DNA of 64,000 bases from DATBVX01 sp963695985 (GTDB lineage: Bacteria > Pseudomonadota > Gammaproteobacteria > Steroidobacterales > Steroidobacteraceae), in contig CAVOIC010000011.1 in assembly GCA_963695985.1 (NCBI GenBank), forward strand, positions 434,001 to 498,000. The letters are read 5' to 3'. How positions within the stretch are numbered: position 1 is the stretch's first letter; each line of letters begins with the position of its first letter. Position numbers and translations under genes: made by a program. A model generated the notes under the pieces. That model was given only the letters and a program-made list of their open reading frames with translations, was not told where the DNA came from and did no database searches. Positions 44,300 to 54,066 of the stretch are shown piece after piece.

Positions 44300-44508
44300 G
44301 CGCGCTCAATCGCTCCTTCTTCAAACGGCTGATCGGCCTCTTAGCGCGCGGCGCACTTCCTGTCGATAGCGTCCAGTGTTCCGATCCGAGCGATGCGCCT
44401 CATGAGCGGGAGACTCCCGCTGCTGGATCACAACCAGAGCGGCCGCCACGGATCGAGGCTGAATTCGACTCCCGACAATTCCTGACGCGCTGGGCAAACT
44501 TCCGATGA
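44296..44508 (+). CDS. Doubtful 70-residue open frame between two genes
   Basis: Its ATG overlaps the stop of the preceding gene (ATGA) and its stop overlaps the start of the GST gene, an arrangement compatible with translational coupling. The product (basic N-terminus, Pro/Glu-rich middle) has no recognisable features and the ribosome-binding site is poor. It may well be spurious. Confidence 0.25.
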   Translation: MSALNRSFFKRLIGLLARGALPVDSVQCSDPSDAPHERETPAAGSQPERPPRIEAEFDSRQFLTRWANFR

Positions 44509-45124
44509 AGCTCTACTACGCTCCGGGCGCGTGCTCGCTCTCGCCGCACATCGTGGCGCGCGAGGCCGGCCTGCCACTGCAGCTTGTGAGAGTGGACACC
44601 AAGACGCACCGCATCGAAGGCGGCCGCGATTTCTACGAGGTGAACCCGCGCGGCTACGTGCCCGTCCTGGAGATGGACGATGGTGCGCTGCTGCGCGAAG
44701 GCTCGGCCGATCGTGCAGTTTCTCGCCGACAGCGCTCCGCAGGCACACCTCATCCCAGCCTGCCGGCACGATGGACCGCGTGCGTGCGCAGGAATGGCTG
44801 AACTTCATAGCCACGGAGTTTCACAAGCAGTTCATATGGCTACTCAGGGGCGGACCCGAGGAGGTACTGAGCGCGCAGCGGGTGAAGATCAGCAAGGTGC
44901 TCGCCGAGCTGGATCAGCACCTGAGCATGCGCAAGTTCATGACGGGCGACCAGTTCACCGTCGTCGATGCCTACGCGTTCACCATCACGAGCTGGTGCAA
45001 TCTCGCGAAGGTGAAGTTCGATCTCCAGCCTTATGCGAACGTCCGCGCGTTCCTGGCGCGCGTCGCGGAACGACCTGCAGTCCAGGAAGCGCTTAAGGCC
45101 GAGGAGCTGGGGCTGCCGTCATGA
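44505..45124 (+). pseudogene. Glutathione S-transferase gene with two frameshifts
   Basis: The gene would encode a ~205-residue GST. The N-terminal thioredoxin-like part begins MKLYYAPGACSLSPHI, where S11 is the usual bacterial beta-class position. The middle EGSAIVQFLADSAP and the all-helical C-terminal part (FMTGDQFTVVDAYAFTI...) lie in different frames. An extra C near 44707 (GGCTCGGCC) and another near 44765 (CTGCC) break the frame. Removing both restores a full-length GST. Two insertions within 60 bases next to short C-runs could be true mutations or sequencing errors. Confidence 0.85.
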
Positions 45125-45170
45125 TGGCGCCGCGCACGCCGATGCCGCGCGACGCTTTCGCGGCGTGACG

Positions 45171-46067
45171 ATGCATTCGGAGCAGACCACAGCGAGCTCG
45201 CGTACGACTTCGCCTGTAATCCTGGCGTGTCTCGCCGCAACGTGGTTCGTCTGGGGATCGACGTACCTCGTTATCAGGCTTGCCCTGGTCAGCTTTCCGC
45301 CGTTCTTCCAGGGGGGCACGCGCTTCCTCGTCGCGGGGACACTCCTGTTGCTTTGGGTGTGGTGGCGCCGGCAGAAGCTGCCGACACTCGTGCAATGGCG
45401 CAACGCGGCGATCGTCGGTGCTGTCATGCTCGGCGGAAACATGGGTGGCGTCGTGTACGCCGAGCAGACCGTGGCGTCGGGCCTGGTGGTTGCGTTCATC
45501 GCCATCGTGCCGGCGCTGATCACGATCGCAAGCCTGCCATTCGGAATCAGGCCATCACGCCTCGAAGTGCTTGGCATCAGCCTCGGCATCGTCGGAGTGA
45601 TGCTGCTCGTCCGCGGCGAGGCGTTCACCGCTTCGCCCGCTGGGTTGATCGCGATCACGATCGCGGCGCTCGGTTTCTCCATCGGCAGCGTACTGAGTCA
45701 GCACGTCTTCCGGTTGGCCCCCGCCTTCGCGGGATTCGCCAGCCAGATGATCTGTGCCGGAGCTGTCCTCATCCTGCTTTCGCTGCTCGCCGGAGAAACC
45801 TTTCACTGGCCGCCGCAGCCGCTCGCTGCAGCGGCATGGATGTATCTCGTGGTCTTCGGCTCGCTGATTGCCTTTTGCGCGTACATGGTGCTGTTATCCA
45901 AAACGAGGCCCGCGCTTGCATCGAGCAACAGCTTCGCGAATCCGGTAATCGGAATGTTCCTGGGCGTTTCACTGGGTGGCGAGAAGGTCAGCAGCCAGGA
46001 GTGGCTCGCGGTCGGCATCATCATACTGGGCGTGACGATGCTTATCCTTGGACGCCCAGGTCGGTAG
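45171..46067 (+). CDS. EamA-family DMT transporter (drug/metabolite, YedA-like)
   Basis: 298 residues with ten hydrophobic helices in two EamA halves. The family's first-helix signature FVWGSTYLVIRL is at residues ~26-37. The ATG at 45171 was chosen because the longer frame overlaps the GST gene and adds non-membrane residues. Members export amino acids or metabolites; the substrate is unknown. It lies 46 bases after the broken GST gene and is probably co-transcribed with it. Confidence 0.9.
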   Translation: MHSEQTTASSRTTSPVILACLAATWFVWGSTYLVIRLALVSFPPFFQGGTRFLVAGTLLLLWVWWRRQKLPTLVQWRNAAIVGAVMLGGNMGGVVYAEQTVASGLVVAFIAIVPALITIASLPFGIRPSRLEVLGISLGIVGVMLLVRGEAFTASPAGLIAITIAALGFSIGSVLSQHVFRLAPAFAGFASQMICAGAVLILLSLLAGETFHWPPQPLAAAAWMYLVVFGSLIAFCAYMVLLSKTRPALASSNSFANPVIGMFLGVSLGGEKVSSQEWLAVGIIILGVTMLILGRPGR

Positions 46068-46092
46068 CGCAGCGATCTCGTCAAGTTGCATC

Positions 46093-46419
46093 TCAGCTCT
46101 TGCCATCCCCGCGCGCGGCCCCCAACGCCTTCACTGCGACGGCGGCCATGAGCGCCGTCACGAGGATGCCGGTCGCGCCGATGAGTGTCGCCAGAGTGCG
46201 CGCGAGCAGAGTCTTAGGCACCAGATCGCCGTAACCGATCGTCAGGCCCGTTACGAACGAAAAATACATTGAATCCTGCACCGACCAGCCTTCGATCAGA
46301 CCGGCTGCAAGTCCGAGCACGATGATGAGTCCAAGCAGGACGGAAAGGATCGGCCAAACCACTCGCAGCTCAGCCAGCAAGCCGATAAGAAAGTGCCGTC
46401 TCAACGTGCGTGGGTCCAT
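46093..46419 (-). CDS. Two-helix potassium channel (ion channel family)
   Basis: A 108-residue protein with the minimal K+-channel pore unit: helix 1 (~22-42), pore helix, selectivity filter TIGYGD at residues 60-65, and helix 2 (~74-98). There is no RCK or cyclic-nucleotide-binding domain. It would work as a tetramer in the inner membrane. It is converging with the DMT transporter gene. Confidence 0.92.
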   Translation of the reverse strand: MDPRTLRRHFLIGLLAELRVVWPILSVLLGLIIVLGLAAGLIEGWSVQDSMYFSFVTGLTIGYGDLVPKTLLARTLATLIGATGILVTALMAAVAVKALGAARGDGKS

Positions 46420-46496
46420 GCAGTCTCCTGAAGTACGATGAAGTTCGACTGCGTTACCAGCTCTGCAGAGTGCATCAAAGGCGGGTGAGGTGCCTT

Positions 46497-47604
46497 CTAT
46501 TCCAAATTTATGACCACTTTCCCTCGAGCGTGTCCTTCTTCCAGATACGCGATCGCCGCCGGGACCTCACTCAGCTTGTAATCGCTTGTCGATGACCGGC
46601 GTCACCTTACCGGACTGCATGAGGTCGCCTATCTTGGTCAGGTCCTCCGGAGTCAGTTCCGCGAGCATGAAGACAAACTTCTGGCTCACGAACGGCGAAA
46701 ACATGAAAGCTTTGAACGCAGCAGACATACCCCCGATCCACTTGCCCTTGTCTGTGCTTCCGACTATGACGAAGATGCCCTCGGGATTGAGAACACGCTT
46801 GTATTCCGACAGCGAGTGGCTCCCGACATTGTCCACTATCAGGTCGTAGCGTTGGTCACCCTTGGTGAAGTCCTCCTTGGTGTAGTCGATGACATGATCT
46901 GCGCCCAGCGATCGGACCATGTCCACATTCCTGGTACTGCACACGCCGGTCACCTCTGCGCCGAATGACTTGGCGATCTGCACGGCGAACGTACCCACGC
47001 CTCCCGACGCGCCGTTGATCAGGACCTTCTGCCCCGCCTGAATGTGTCCCTTGTCGCGAAGAGCCTGTAATGCGGTGAGTGCTGCTATAGGCACAGAGGC
47101 CGCTTGCTCAAACGTCACGTTGGCGGGTTTCAGCACGACTGCTCGATCCTCGCGAACACTCACATACTCGGCGAAGGCCCCAAATTTACCGCCGAATACT
47201 TCATCGCCTGGCTTGAACCGCTTGACGTTCTTGCCGATCGCTTCGACCGTCCCCGCAAAGTCAACGCCCAGCCGTGGGTTCGTTGGCGCGCCCAAACCGC
47301 CGTCCATGCGAACGAGGTACGGCTCGCCTCGCACGTAGTGCCAGTCCAGTGGATTGACGGAAGCCGCGTGAACCTTGACCAGGACTTCATTGTCCGCCGG
47401 GATCGGCTTTGCAATGTCCTCGAACTTGAGAACATCGGGTGAACCATAGCAACGATGGACAATGGCCTTCATCAGTGTCGCATTGCTGGGGAGCGAAGGC
47501 GCCGGGGCGCAAGCGGAGTTGTGGCTCACAATGAGCGCCAGCGACAACACCACAACAGCCACGAGGGCCAGGATAACGCCCAGGACTTTCTTGGTTCGAG
47601 TCAT
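46497..47604 (-). pseudogene. MDR-family NAD(P)H dehydrogenase/quinone oxidoreductase with membrane anchor and C-terminal frameshift
   Basis: Translation from the ATG at 47604 gives an N-terminal membrane helix or lipoprotein-like segment (~8-32, with Cys), then a zinc-independent medium-chain dehydrogenase starting MKAIVHRCYGSPDVL. NADPH-binding GASGGVGTFAVQIAK and a DHVIDYTKEDF block are present. The frame stops at 46567, but one extra base near 46579 explains it. Without that base the frame continues with YKLSEVPAAIAYLEEGHARG and KVVINLE to a stop at 46497-46499, the normal family ending. The truncated product would lack ~27 residues of the last strand and helix, so activity is doubtful unless the extra base is an error. 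Confidence 0.85.
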
Positions 47605-47785
47605 AGACCTAACTCCTGCGGTGAGCAACGCTGAGCTGGACTGCCCCTCGCGGTGACGACCTTCGACTGCGGTTCAGAAGCTGGACAGCCGCACTATCAT
47701 AGAAGGATGCTGCCTAATACACGAACATCCATACGGCACACGGAATCAAAGCCGGAACAGGCGGCTGAATTGTGAGGATCCAGCG

Positions 47786-48388
47786 ATGAACGCTATCGGG
47801 CATTTGCGACCCTGTGTGCTGTTGTGCAGCTTCGTTGTCGCCATGCAACCCTTGCGAGGACACGCACAGCAGAGTGCAGACGAATCGAAGGCAAGCCTTC
47901 AGGAACCCCTCTCCAGACGGGATGGTCAACACGATTTCGACTTTGAGATTGGTTCGTGGAAGACCAGCTTATCGCGACTTCGTAATCCCTTGACCGGTTC
48001 CACTACCTGGGTCAAATACGAAGGTACTACCGTCGTCCGAAAGGTTTGGAATGGCCGCGCGAATCTGGTGGAACTGGAGGTCGACGGTCCAGCGGGTCAC
48101 ATCCAGGGTCTATCCCTGCGTTTATACAATCCCGAATCCCACCAGTGGAGTCTCAATTTCTCCAACAGCGCCGGCGGTACCCTGAGCCCACCCACGATCG
48201 GCGAGTTCAAGAATGGACGAGGCGAGTTCTTCAGCCAGGAAACACTCAATGGTCGAGCCATTCTTGTGCGCTTTGTCATTTCGGATATCACTCCCACTTC
48301 GTGCCACTTTGAACAGGCGTTCTCGGATGATGGCGGCAAGACCTGGGAAGTAAACTGGATCGCGACGGATACACGCGAGCAGCGCTAG
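47786..48388 (+). CDS. Exported DUF1579-like protein
   Basis: A 200-residue product with a signal peptide (about residues 1-28, ending GHA). A lipocalin/beta-barrel-like domain follows, opening HDFDFEIGSWKTSL and ending TWEVNWIATDTR. Such proteins (annotated DUF1579 or 'SRPBCC-like exported') have no established role. It stands alone between two leftward genes. Confidence 0.75.
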   Translation: MNAIGHLRPCVLLCSFVVAMQPLRGHAQQSADESKASLQEPLSRRDGQHDFDFEIGSWKTSLSRLRNPLTGSTTWVKYEGTTVVRKVWNGRANLVELEVDGPAGHIQGLSLRLYNPESHQWSLNFSNSAGGTLSPPTIGEFKNGRGEFFSQETLNGRAILVRFVISDITPTSCHFEQAFSDDGGKTWEVNWIATDTREQR

Positions 48389-48413
48389 CTGCTGCGACCG
48401 ATCACGATTGCAC

Positions 48414-49163
48414 CTAGAGCAGATCGGGGTCACAGCAGCGCTGTTCCCTTTTCCATACGCGTTTTGCCACCGCGTCCCACTGAATGTTGGCGAAGAACGC
48501 GTCGATGTACTTCGGCGCCGCGGCGCCGTAGTCCATCTGGTAGGCGTGCTCGTACATGTCCATCACAAGAATCGGCGTGGTGTCCGCGGGATGCGTACTG
48601 TGATCGGCCATCCAGTAATTCTCGAGCAGTTTCAGCCGCGTGTTGAATCCGAGCACGACCCAACCAGACCCGCCGCCCAGTCCCTGGCCAATCTTGCGGA
48701 ATTCCGTCTCCCACGCATCGAAAGTTCCAAAGGCCGTGGCGATCCTGGTGCGCAGCTCGGCTGGCGCCTTGCCGTCACCGCCCAGATTGGCGAAATACAG
48801 TTCATGCAGCACTACCGAGCCTGTGCGAATGAGCTGCTCACGCTTGAGTCCGTTGTAAACGTATGGTGGCGTGTTCGCGTCGCTCAGCGCTTGCATTAGC
48901 CGACCTCGTACGGTGTTGAGCGCTTTGACGGCGCCGCCGTAGTTGCTCTCCCAGTGCGACTCGATCAGGCGCTCGGAGAGGCCTTTGAGGCTCTTTGCAT
49001 CAAACGGCAGGGGTACTGCGGCATGTTGATAGTCGAACGCACCGGCTGAGGCGTTCGCTTTCTTGTCCTCGGCGGCATCAAGTGTTGTCGGGGCAACATT
49101 CGCGGCCATTAATGATGCGGCGGCGGTTGCCCGGAGAAATTGTCGGCGTGACGAATCAATCAT
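48414..49163 (-). CDS. Tat-exported iron/manganese-type superoxide dismutase
   Basis: A 249-residue protein. The twin-arginine signal SRRQFLRATAAA at residues 5-16 predicts folded export to the periplasm. Metal ligands of the Fe/Mn SOD family are recognisable as H70, H120 (VVLHELYF), D202 and H206 (MDMYEHAYQMDYG). The body starts near residue 44 and is diverged from typical cytoplasmic SodA/SodB, so the enzyme may be an SOD-like protein with altered metal or activity. The start at 49163 gives the Tat signal; the frame runs back to 49277. Confidence 0.9.
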   Translation of the reverse strand: MIDSSRRQFLRATAAASLMAANVAPTTLDAAEDKKANASAGAFDYQHAAVPLPFDAKSLKGLSERLIESHWESNYGGAVKALNTVRGRLMQALSDANTPPYVYNGLKREQLIRTGSVVLHELYFANLGGDGKAPAELRTRIATAFGTFDAWETEFRKIGQGLGGGSGWVVLGFNTRLKLLENYWMADHSTHPADTTPILVMDMYEHAYQMDYGAAAPKYIDAFFANIQWDAVAKRVWKREQRCCDPDLL

Positions 49164-49327
49164 GTGCGCATCTCCTTCCGTAGGGCTTCCGAATACCCAC
49201 CATGGTACTCGCCGGTCTGTGAGCGAATCACGCGTAGGCCGTGGCGACGCGCAGCGCGACGTTCCTGTTGAACTCAACGCTCAAGCAGCTCAGGGAAAAG
49301 CTCGACCCGAAGAGGTGACCGCGGCGA

Positions 49328-49987
49328 TCAGTGCGGAGGCTCTGCTGCCTCTAGCGCGAGCTTCAGCTCGGTGTGCAGGCGCTCGTCCTGTCCACCGCTA
49401 AGGTAACGTTCAGCGGCTACTCGGATGCGCTCGAGTTGCTTCACCTGCTCGCTGATGCGCTCGCAATCGCGAGCCATCCTCGAGATCTCGTCCGACCCAG
49501 TTTCACCGCCGGCTTGCGGTGCCCCCGCAGTAGCGGTGCGCGCAGGCATCAACACGGAGTGCAGGCCGGCGCTCATGATATCGGTCGTCGTGATGATTCC
49601 GAGCAGGCTATCCCGCGCACCTACGACGGGCAATGCATGGACGCCGTGACGCACCATCAGTCGCGCCGCCTCCTCAATCGATGTCGTGGGGCCAGCGGTC
49701 ACGACGGGGGCATGCATGAAGCTCTCGATCTTGAAGTGCGAATCGAGGTACTCGTGGCGCAACTGCGGCGTGCGTGGCACGAGGAATTCAATCTTCATCA
49801 GATCAGCTGAACTGACCATGCCGACGAGGCAGCCCTCCCGCACGACCGGCAGGTGATGAACCTTGTACTCGGTGAGCAGGCGAAACACCTCACTCGGCTT
49901 GTCGTCGATCTCGACGGAAAGCGCTGGCTCCGTCATCAACCGGTTGACCGGTTCCTCGTTCAGTGAGCGTCCGGGATGCGCGGTCAT
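49328..49987 (-). CDS. CBS-domain-pair protein
   Basis: 219 residues from the ATG at 49987; the frame is open to 50299 but the upstream residues are Arg-rich and unlikely. Two CBS domains occupy about residues 14-70 (MTEPALSVEIDDKPSEVFRL, VVREGCLVGMVSSADLM) and 88-145 (MHAPVVTAGPTTSIEEAARL, GIITTTDIMSA). They would bind adenine nucleotides as a Bateman module. A C-terminal helical tail (~165-219) is the segment duplicated at 4318-4512. The function is unknown; stand-alone CBS pairs are often stress-related. Confidence 0.9.
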   Translation of the reverse strand: MTAHPGRSLNEEPVNRLMTEPALSVEIDDKPSEVFRLLTEYKVHHLPVVREGCLVGMVSSADLMKIEFLVPRTPQLRHEYLDSHFKIESFMHAPVVTAGPTTSIEEAARLMVRHGVHALPVVGARDSLLGIITTTDIMSAGLHSVLMPARTATAGAPQAGGETGSDEISRMARDCERISEQVKQLERIRVAAERYLSGGQDERLHTELKLALEAAEPPH

Positions 49988-50148
49988 GGAACTGATCGTC
50001 CTCCTGCAGGCGTCTTGTACGATTGCAATGGTAGGCGACCAACGTGCAGAGGCTATCCGTACTATGCGCATTTGGGAGCGGCTCGACAGCAGTCTGGAAT
50101 AATATGAGTGTGACCCCGGTCTCGTTTCCTCATCCCAGGTCGAATCGA

Positions 50149-51486
50149 ATGCTGCAACAACTGGCTTTCCGCTTACTGATCGCGCTCGCCTGCGCCGTCG
50201 GCGTAGGGGCGGGCGAGGTCTCCACGTCGCGCCTTGCCGACCTCGACGTCGCGCAGCACGAGTACGTCGACCAGGCGCCAGCGTTTTCTCCCGAAGCACG
50301 CGAGCAGGCGCACGCGCTCATCGCCGACCTGCGCGCCCGGGCGCCGGCGATGACGGATGCCCAGTTTGTGTTCGCCGTGGCGCGCCTTGCCGGCCTCGAT
50401 GACAACGGGCACGACGCGTTCGATCTGGGCAAGGACGGCTGGAGCCCGAGTTTGCGCCTGCCGGTGCGCATGATCTGGTTCGCCGATGCGCTCCTCATCG
50501 CGCGCGCGGGCCCTGATGCGGCCGAGCTCCTCGGCGCCTCAGTCATGACCATCGAGGGCCTCACGCCCGGCGAGCTGATGGAGCGCCTGCGCCCGCTTCA
50601 GGGCGGGATCGATGGATTCCGCCGCTGGCAATTGAGCTGGATCTTCCACAGCCCCGAGGCCTTGCACGCGATAGGGATCGCGCGGCATCCCGATCGCCTG
50701 GAGCTCAAGCTGAAACTCGCTGACGGCCGAGCCTTGACGCGCACGGTCGTGGCGAAATCGAAAGTGGAAGTGGCGCCGGGGCAAGTTCCTTCACGCTACT
50801 GGATTCCGGCGCCTTGGGACGGTGAGCGCGAGAAAGGCTGGCGGGCCGCCGTTGACCCGGCCAGCGCACCGCTATACCTGCAAGAGCCGGATGCGTGGTT
50901 TCGAACGAGCGATCTGCCGGAGCTGGAAGCGCTCTATGTGCAGTTTCGCAGCAACTTCGACGAGGGCGATGCGAAGATCGCACCCTTCGTGGCCGGCGTC
51001 TCGAGCCGGTTGAAGGCCTCGCCCCCGAAGAACCTCATCCTCGACCTGCGCTTCGACACCGGTGGCGACAACACACAAAACCGCGACCTCATGCGCGAGA
51101 TCGCGCAGCGCGTTCCCGGCCGCATCTATCTCCTCGTCGGCAACTACACATTCTCAGCTGGCATTGCTTCCGCCGCGGCGCTCAAGCACGACGGCGGAGA
51201 GAAGGTGACGATCGTGGGCGATGCGGTTGGCGATCGCACACACTGGTGGTCGGAGCATGGGAAGCCCGTCTGCCTCCCTGCATCGAAGGTCTGCTTTCCC
51301 CTCAACACGGGTTACTGGAATCTGGTCGAGGGTTGTCGCGACAATCCGCGCTGCTACGGCGATCAGTTCGATCTCGGCGTGCCCACGCTCGAGCCCGCGC
51401 TGCCCGCTCCGTTGACGTCACAGGATTGGCTGGCAAATCGCGACCCCGGCATGGCCGCGATTGCCGAGGACCTCAAGGCGCACTGA
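50149..51486 (+). CDS. Exported S41-like peptidase family protein
   Basis: 445 residues from the ATG at 50149, which gives a compact signal peptide (MLQQLAFRLLIALAC...). An alternative ATG at 50104 would add a non-typical leader. The C-terminal half shows S41 (tail-specific protease-like) blocks: NLILDLRFDTGGDN, then YTFSAGIASAAALKHDGG with the expected nucleophile Ser, and TIVGDAVGDRTHWWSE. No PDZ domain is obvious. Family members are often carboxy-terminal-processing-like hydrolases of unknown substrate. It lies 24 bases before the CocE/NonD gene and is probably co-transcribed. Confidence 0.85.
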   Translation: MLQQLAFRLLIALACAVGVGAGEVSTSRLADLDVAQHEYVDQAPAFSPEAREQAHALIADLRARAPAMTDAQFVFAVARLAGLDDNGHDAFDLGKDGWSPSLRLPVRMIWFADALLIARAGPDAAELLGASVMTIEGLTPGELMERLRPLQGGIDGFRRWQLSWIFHSPEALHAIGIARHPDRLELKLKLADGRALTRTVVAKSKVEVAPGQVPSRYWIPAPWDGEREKGWRAAVDPASAPLYLQEPDAWFRTSDLPELEALYVQFRSNFDEGDAKIAPFVAGVSSRLKASPPKNLILDLRFDTGGDNTQNRDLMREIAQRVPGRIYLLVGNYTFSAGIASAAALKHDGGEKVTIVGDAVGDRTHWWSEHGKPVCLPASKVCFPLNTGYWNLVEGCRDNPRCYGDQFDLGVPTLEPALPAPLTSQDWLANRDPGMAAIAEDLKAH

Positions 51487-52073
51487 CCGTCACTTCCGGA
51501 GAAGGTACGCATGAAGCACAAAGGATTCGAATACCGATTCCGCGCACCGCACAGCAAACCGGAGGACCTCGGCAGCCCGCCGCCGCGCTATCGGCGTACG
51601 GTCGAGGACGGAATGATCATCGAGCGGGACGTAGCGGTTCTGCTGCGCGATGGCGCCAAGATATACATCGATCTGTTTCGGCCGGTCGATGAGGCGCCGG
51701 CCGCGCCGCTGATCGGTTGGGGCCCCTACGGCAAGCACGGGCACATCCAATACCACCAGACCTTTCCCAACTGGGGTGGTGATCCGTCGCACTACTCGAA
51801 GCATTGCGCATTCGAAGCCCCGGACCCCGCCTACTGGGTGCCGCGAGGTTACGCGATCATCAATCCCGACACGCGCGGGACCTGGCATTGCGAAGGCACC
51901 GCGACTTACCTCTCGCCCGAAGAGGCGATCGATTTCTATGACCTGATCGAATGGGCTGGCACGCAACCGTGGAGCAATGGCAAGGTCGGTCTCTCAGGTG
52001 TCTCCTATCTCACCAGCTCGCAGTGGCGCGTTGCGGAAACCAATCCGCCGCACCTCGCTGCCATCAATCCGTG

Positions 52074-52909
52074 GGAAGGCTGGTCGGATACGTATCGGGA
52101 AGTCGTGCGCCACGGCGGCATCCCGGAAACCTATTTCTGGCCCTATCTCATACCGCGCTGGGGCGCGAGCACCACGCGCGTGGAGGATCTGCAGGCGGAA
52201 ACCCGCGAGCACCCGTTCTTCGACGCCTTCTGGGAATCGAAAGCCGCCGACTTTTCAAAGATCCGCGTGCCCGCATACATCGTGGCGAGCTGGACGGATC
52301 AGGGATTGCACACGCGCGGCACGCTCGAAGGATTCAAACGTATCGCCTCGCGGGAGAAATGGCTCGAGGTGCACGGCCGCAAGAAGTGGGCTTACTTCTA
52401 CGAGCCGGCCAGCGTCCGCCGACAACAGCAGTTCTTCGACCACTTCCTGCGCGGCGATCCTCATTCCATGGAGGGTTGGCCGCGCGTGAGCCTCGAGGCT
52501 CGAGAAAGGTTCTACGTTGGATCGATGCGACGTGAAAACGAATGGCCTATCGCGCGTACGCAGTACGCGAAGCTCTTCTTGAATGTCGCAAGCAAGACAC
52601 TGCAGAGTGCCCCGGCCAAACAAGAGAGCAGCTGTCAATACGACGCGACCGGCGCGGGCGCGGGCGCGGCGCATCGAGCCGAGTTCGATTTCTCGTTCGA
52701 GCGGCCGACGGACCTCATTGGGCACATGAAGCTAAGAGTCTGGGCCGCCACCGATCGGGGCGACGACCTGGACCTCTTTGTGGCCGTCCAGAAGGTCGGG
52801 GCCGACGGCGCCGTGGTGCCATTTGCGTTCTGGGCGCACTTCGATGACGGACCCGTGGCGCTCGGCTGGCTGCGCGTCTCGCACCGTGAGCTCGATGCAG
52901 CGCGATCGA
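52074..52909 (+). repeat. Tandem repeat copy A (inside hydrolase gene)
   Basis: 836 bases, from GGAAGGCTGGTCG to CAGCGCGATCGA, repeated at 52946-53779. Copy A is fully in frame with the upstream half of the gene. Confidence 0.9.
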
Positions 52910-52945
52910 ATATAATAAAATAAAAAAAATAAGATATGGATATAT
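52910..52945 (+). other. AT-rich junction between repeat copies
   Basis: 36 bases, almost all A/T with runs of A, unlike anything else in this GC-rich window. No coding sense and no known insertion-sequence end. Looks like low-quality joined read ends or filler sequence. Confidence 0.7.
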
Positions 52946-53779
52946 GGAAGGCTGGTCGATACGTATCGGAAGTCGTGCGCACGGCGGCATTCCAGAAACG
53001 TATTTCTGGCCCTATCTATACCGCGCTGGGGCGCGAGCACCACGCGCGTGGAGGATCTGCAGGCGGAAACCCGCGAGCACCCGTTCTTCGACGCCTTCTG
53101 GGAATCGAAAGCCGCCGACTTTTCAAAGATCCGCGTGCCCGCATACATCGTTGCGAGCTGGACGGATCAGGGATTGCACACGCGCGGCACGCTCGAAGGA
53201 TTCAAGCGTATCGCCTCGCGGGAGAAATGGCTCGAGGTGCACGGCCGCAAGAAGTGGGCTTACTTCTACGAGCCGGCCAGCGTCCGCCGACAACAGCAGT
53301 TCTTCGATCACTTCCTGCGCGGCGATCCACATTCGCATGGAGGGTTGGCCGCGCGTGAGCCTCGAGGCTCGAGAAAGGTTCTACGTTGGATCGATGCGAC
53401 GTGAAAACGAATGGCCTATCGCGCGCACGCAGTACACGAAGCTCTTTCTTGAATGTCGCAAGCAAGACACTGCAGAGCGCCCCGGCCAAACAAGAGAGCA
53501 GCTGTCAATACGACGCGACCGGCGCGGGCGCGGGCGCGGCGCATCGAGCCGAGTTCGATTTCTCATTCGAGCGGCCGACGGACCTTATTGGACACATGAA
53601 GCTGAGAGTCTGGGCCGCCACCGATCGGGGCGACGACCTGGACCTCTTCGTGGCCGTCCAGAAGGTCGGGGCCGACGGCGCCGTGGTGCCATTTGCGTTC
53701 TGGGCGCACTTCGATGACGGACCCGTGGCGCTCGGCTGGCTGCGCGTCTCGCACCGTGAGCTCGATGCAGCGCGATCGA
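52946..53779 (+). repeat. Tandem repeat copy B (corrupted)
   Basis: 834 bases. Its first ~80 bases differ from copy A by four single-base losses, mostly in short runs (for example CGGATA to CGATA, CGGGAA to CGGAA, GCCAC to GCAC), and by several substitutions. The rest is ~99% identical apart from two single-base gains near 53335 and 53445. The errors concentrate next to the AT-rich junction. Confidence 0.9.
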
Positions 53780-54066
53780 CCGAGTATCAGCCCGTGCTCG
53801 CGCACCGCGGCGAGCTCAAGATCAAGCCGGGCGAAGTCGTGCCACTCGATATCGAAATCTGGCCGTCAGGCACGCACTTCGACGCGGGCGAGAGGCTGCG
53901 GCTCGTTCTACAGGGCAGCGACATCTATCAGTACCCGAAACCCGTGATGTGCGATCGGCATGAAGAGAGCGTCAATCGCGGCCATCACGTCATTCACGCG
54001 GGTGGCAAGTACGACTCTTATCTTCTTGTCCCGGTGGTTCCGGCTAACGCTACATAAGCCGGCGCG

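Larger units (their letters stand above)
51511..54057 (+). pseudogene. CocE/NonD-family hydrolase gene interrupted by an internal tandem duplication
   Basis: The first 466 codons (51511-52909) encode an intact alpha/beta hydrolase of the CocE/NonD (X-Pro dipeptidyl-peptidase-like) family, with nucleophile GLSGVSYL, acid in SWTDQGLH and a jelly-roll C-terminal part. The frame then enters AT-rich bases and stops at 52923. The missing C-terminus (STEYQPVLAHRGELK ... VPANAT) occurs at 53780-54057. Joining 52909 to 53780 restores the frame exactly and gives a normal 558-residue enzyme. The interval holds a second, slightly corrupted copy of 52074-52909. Natural duplication would inactivate the gene; misassembly would mean it is intact. 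Confidence 0.88.

Noticed and set aside
52910..52945. Insertion-sequence scar or natural AT-rich regulatory element
   Set aside because: No inverted repeats, target duplication or transposase; the error pattern beside it fits an assembly join better.
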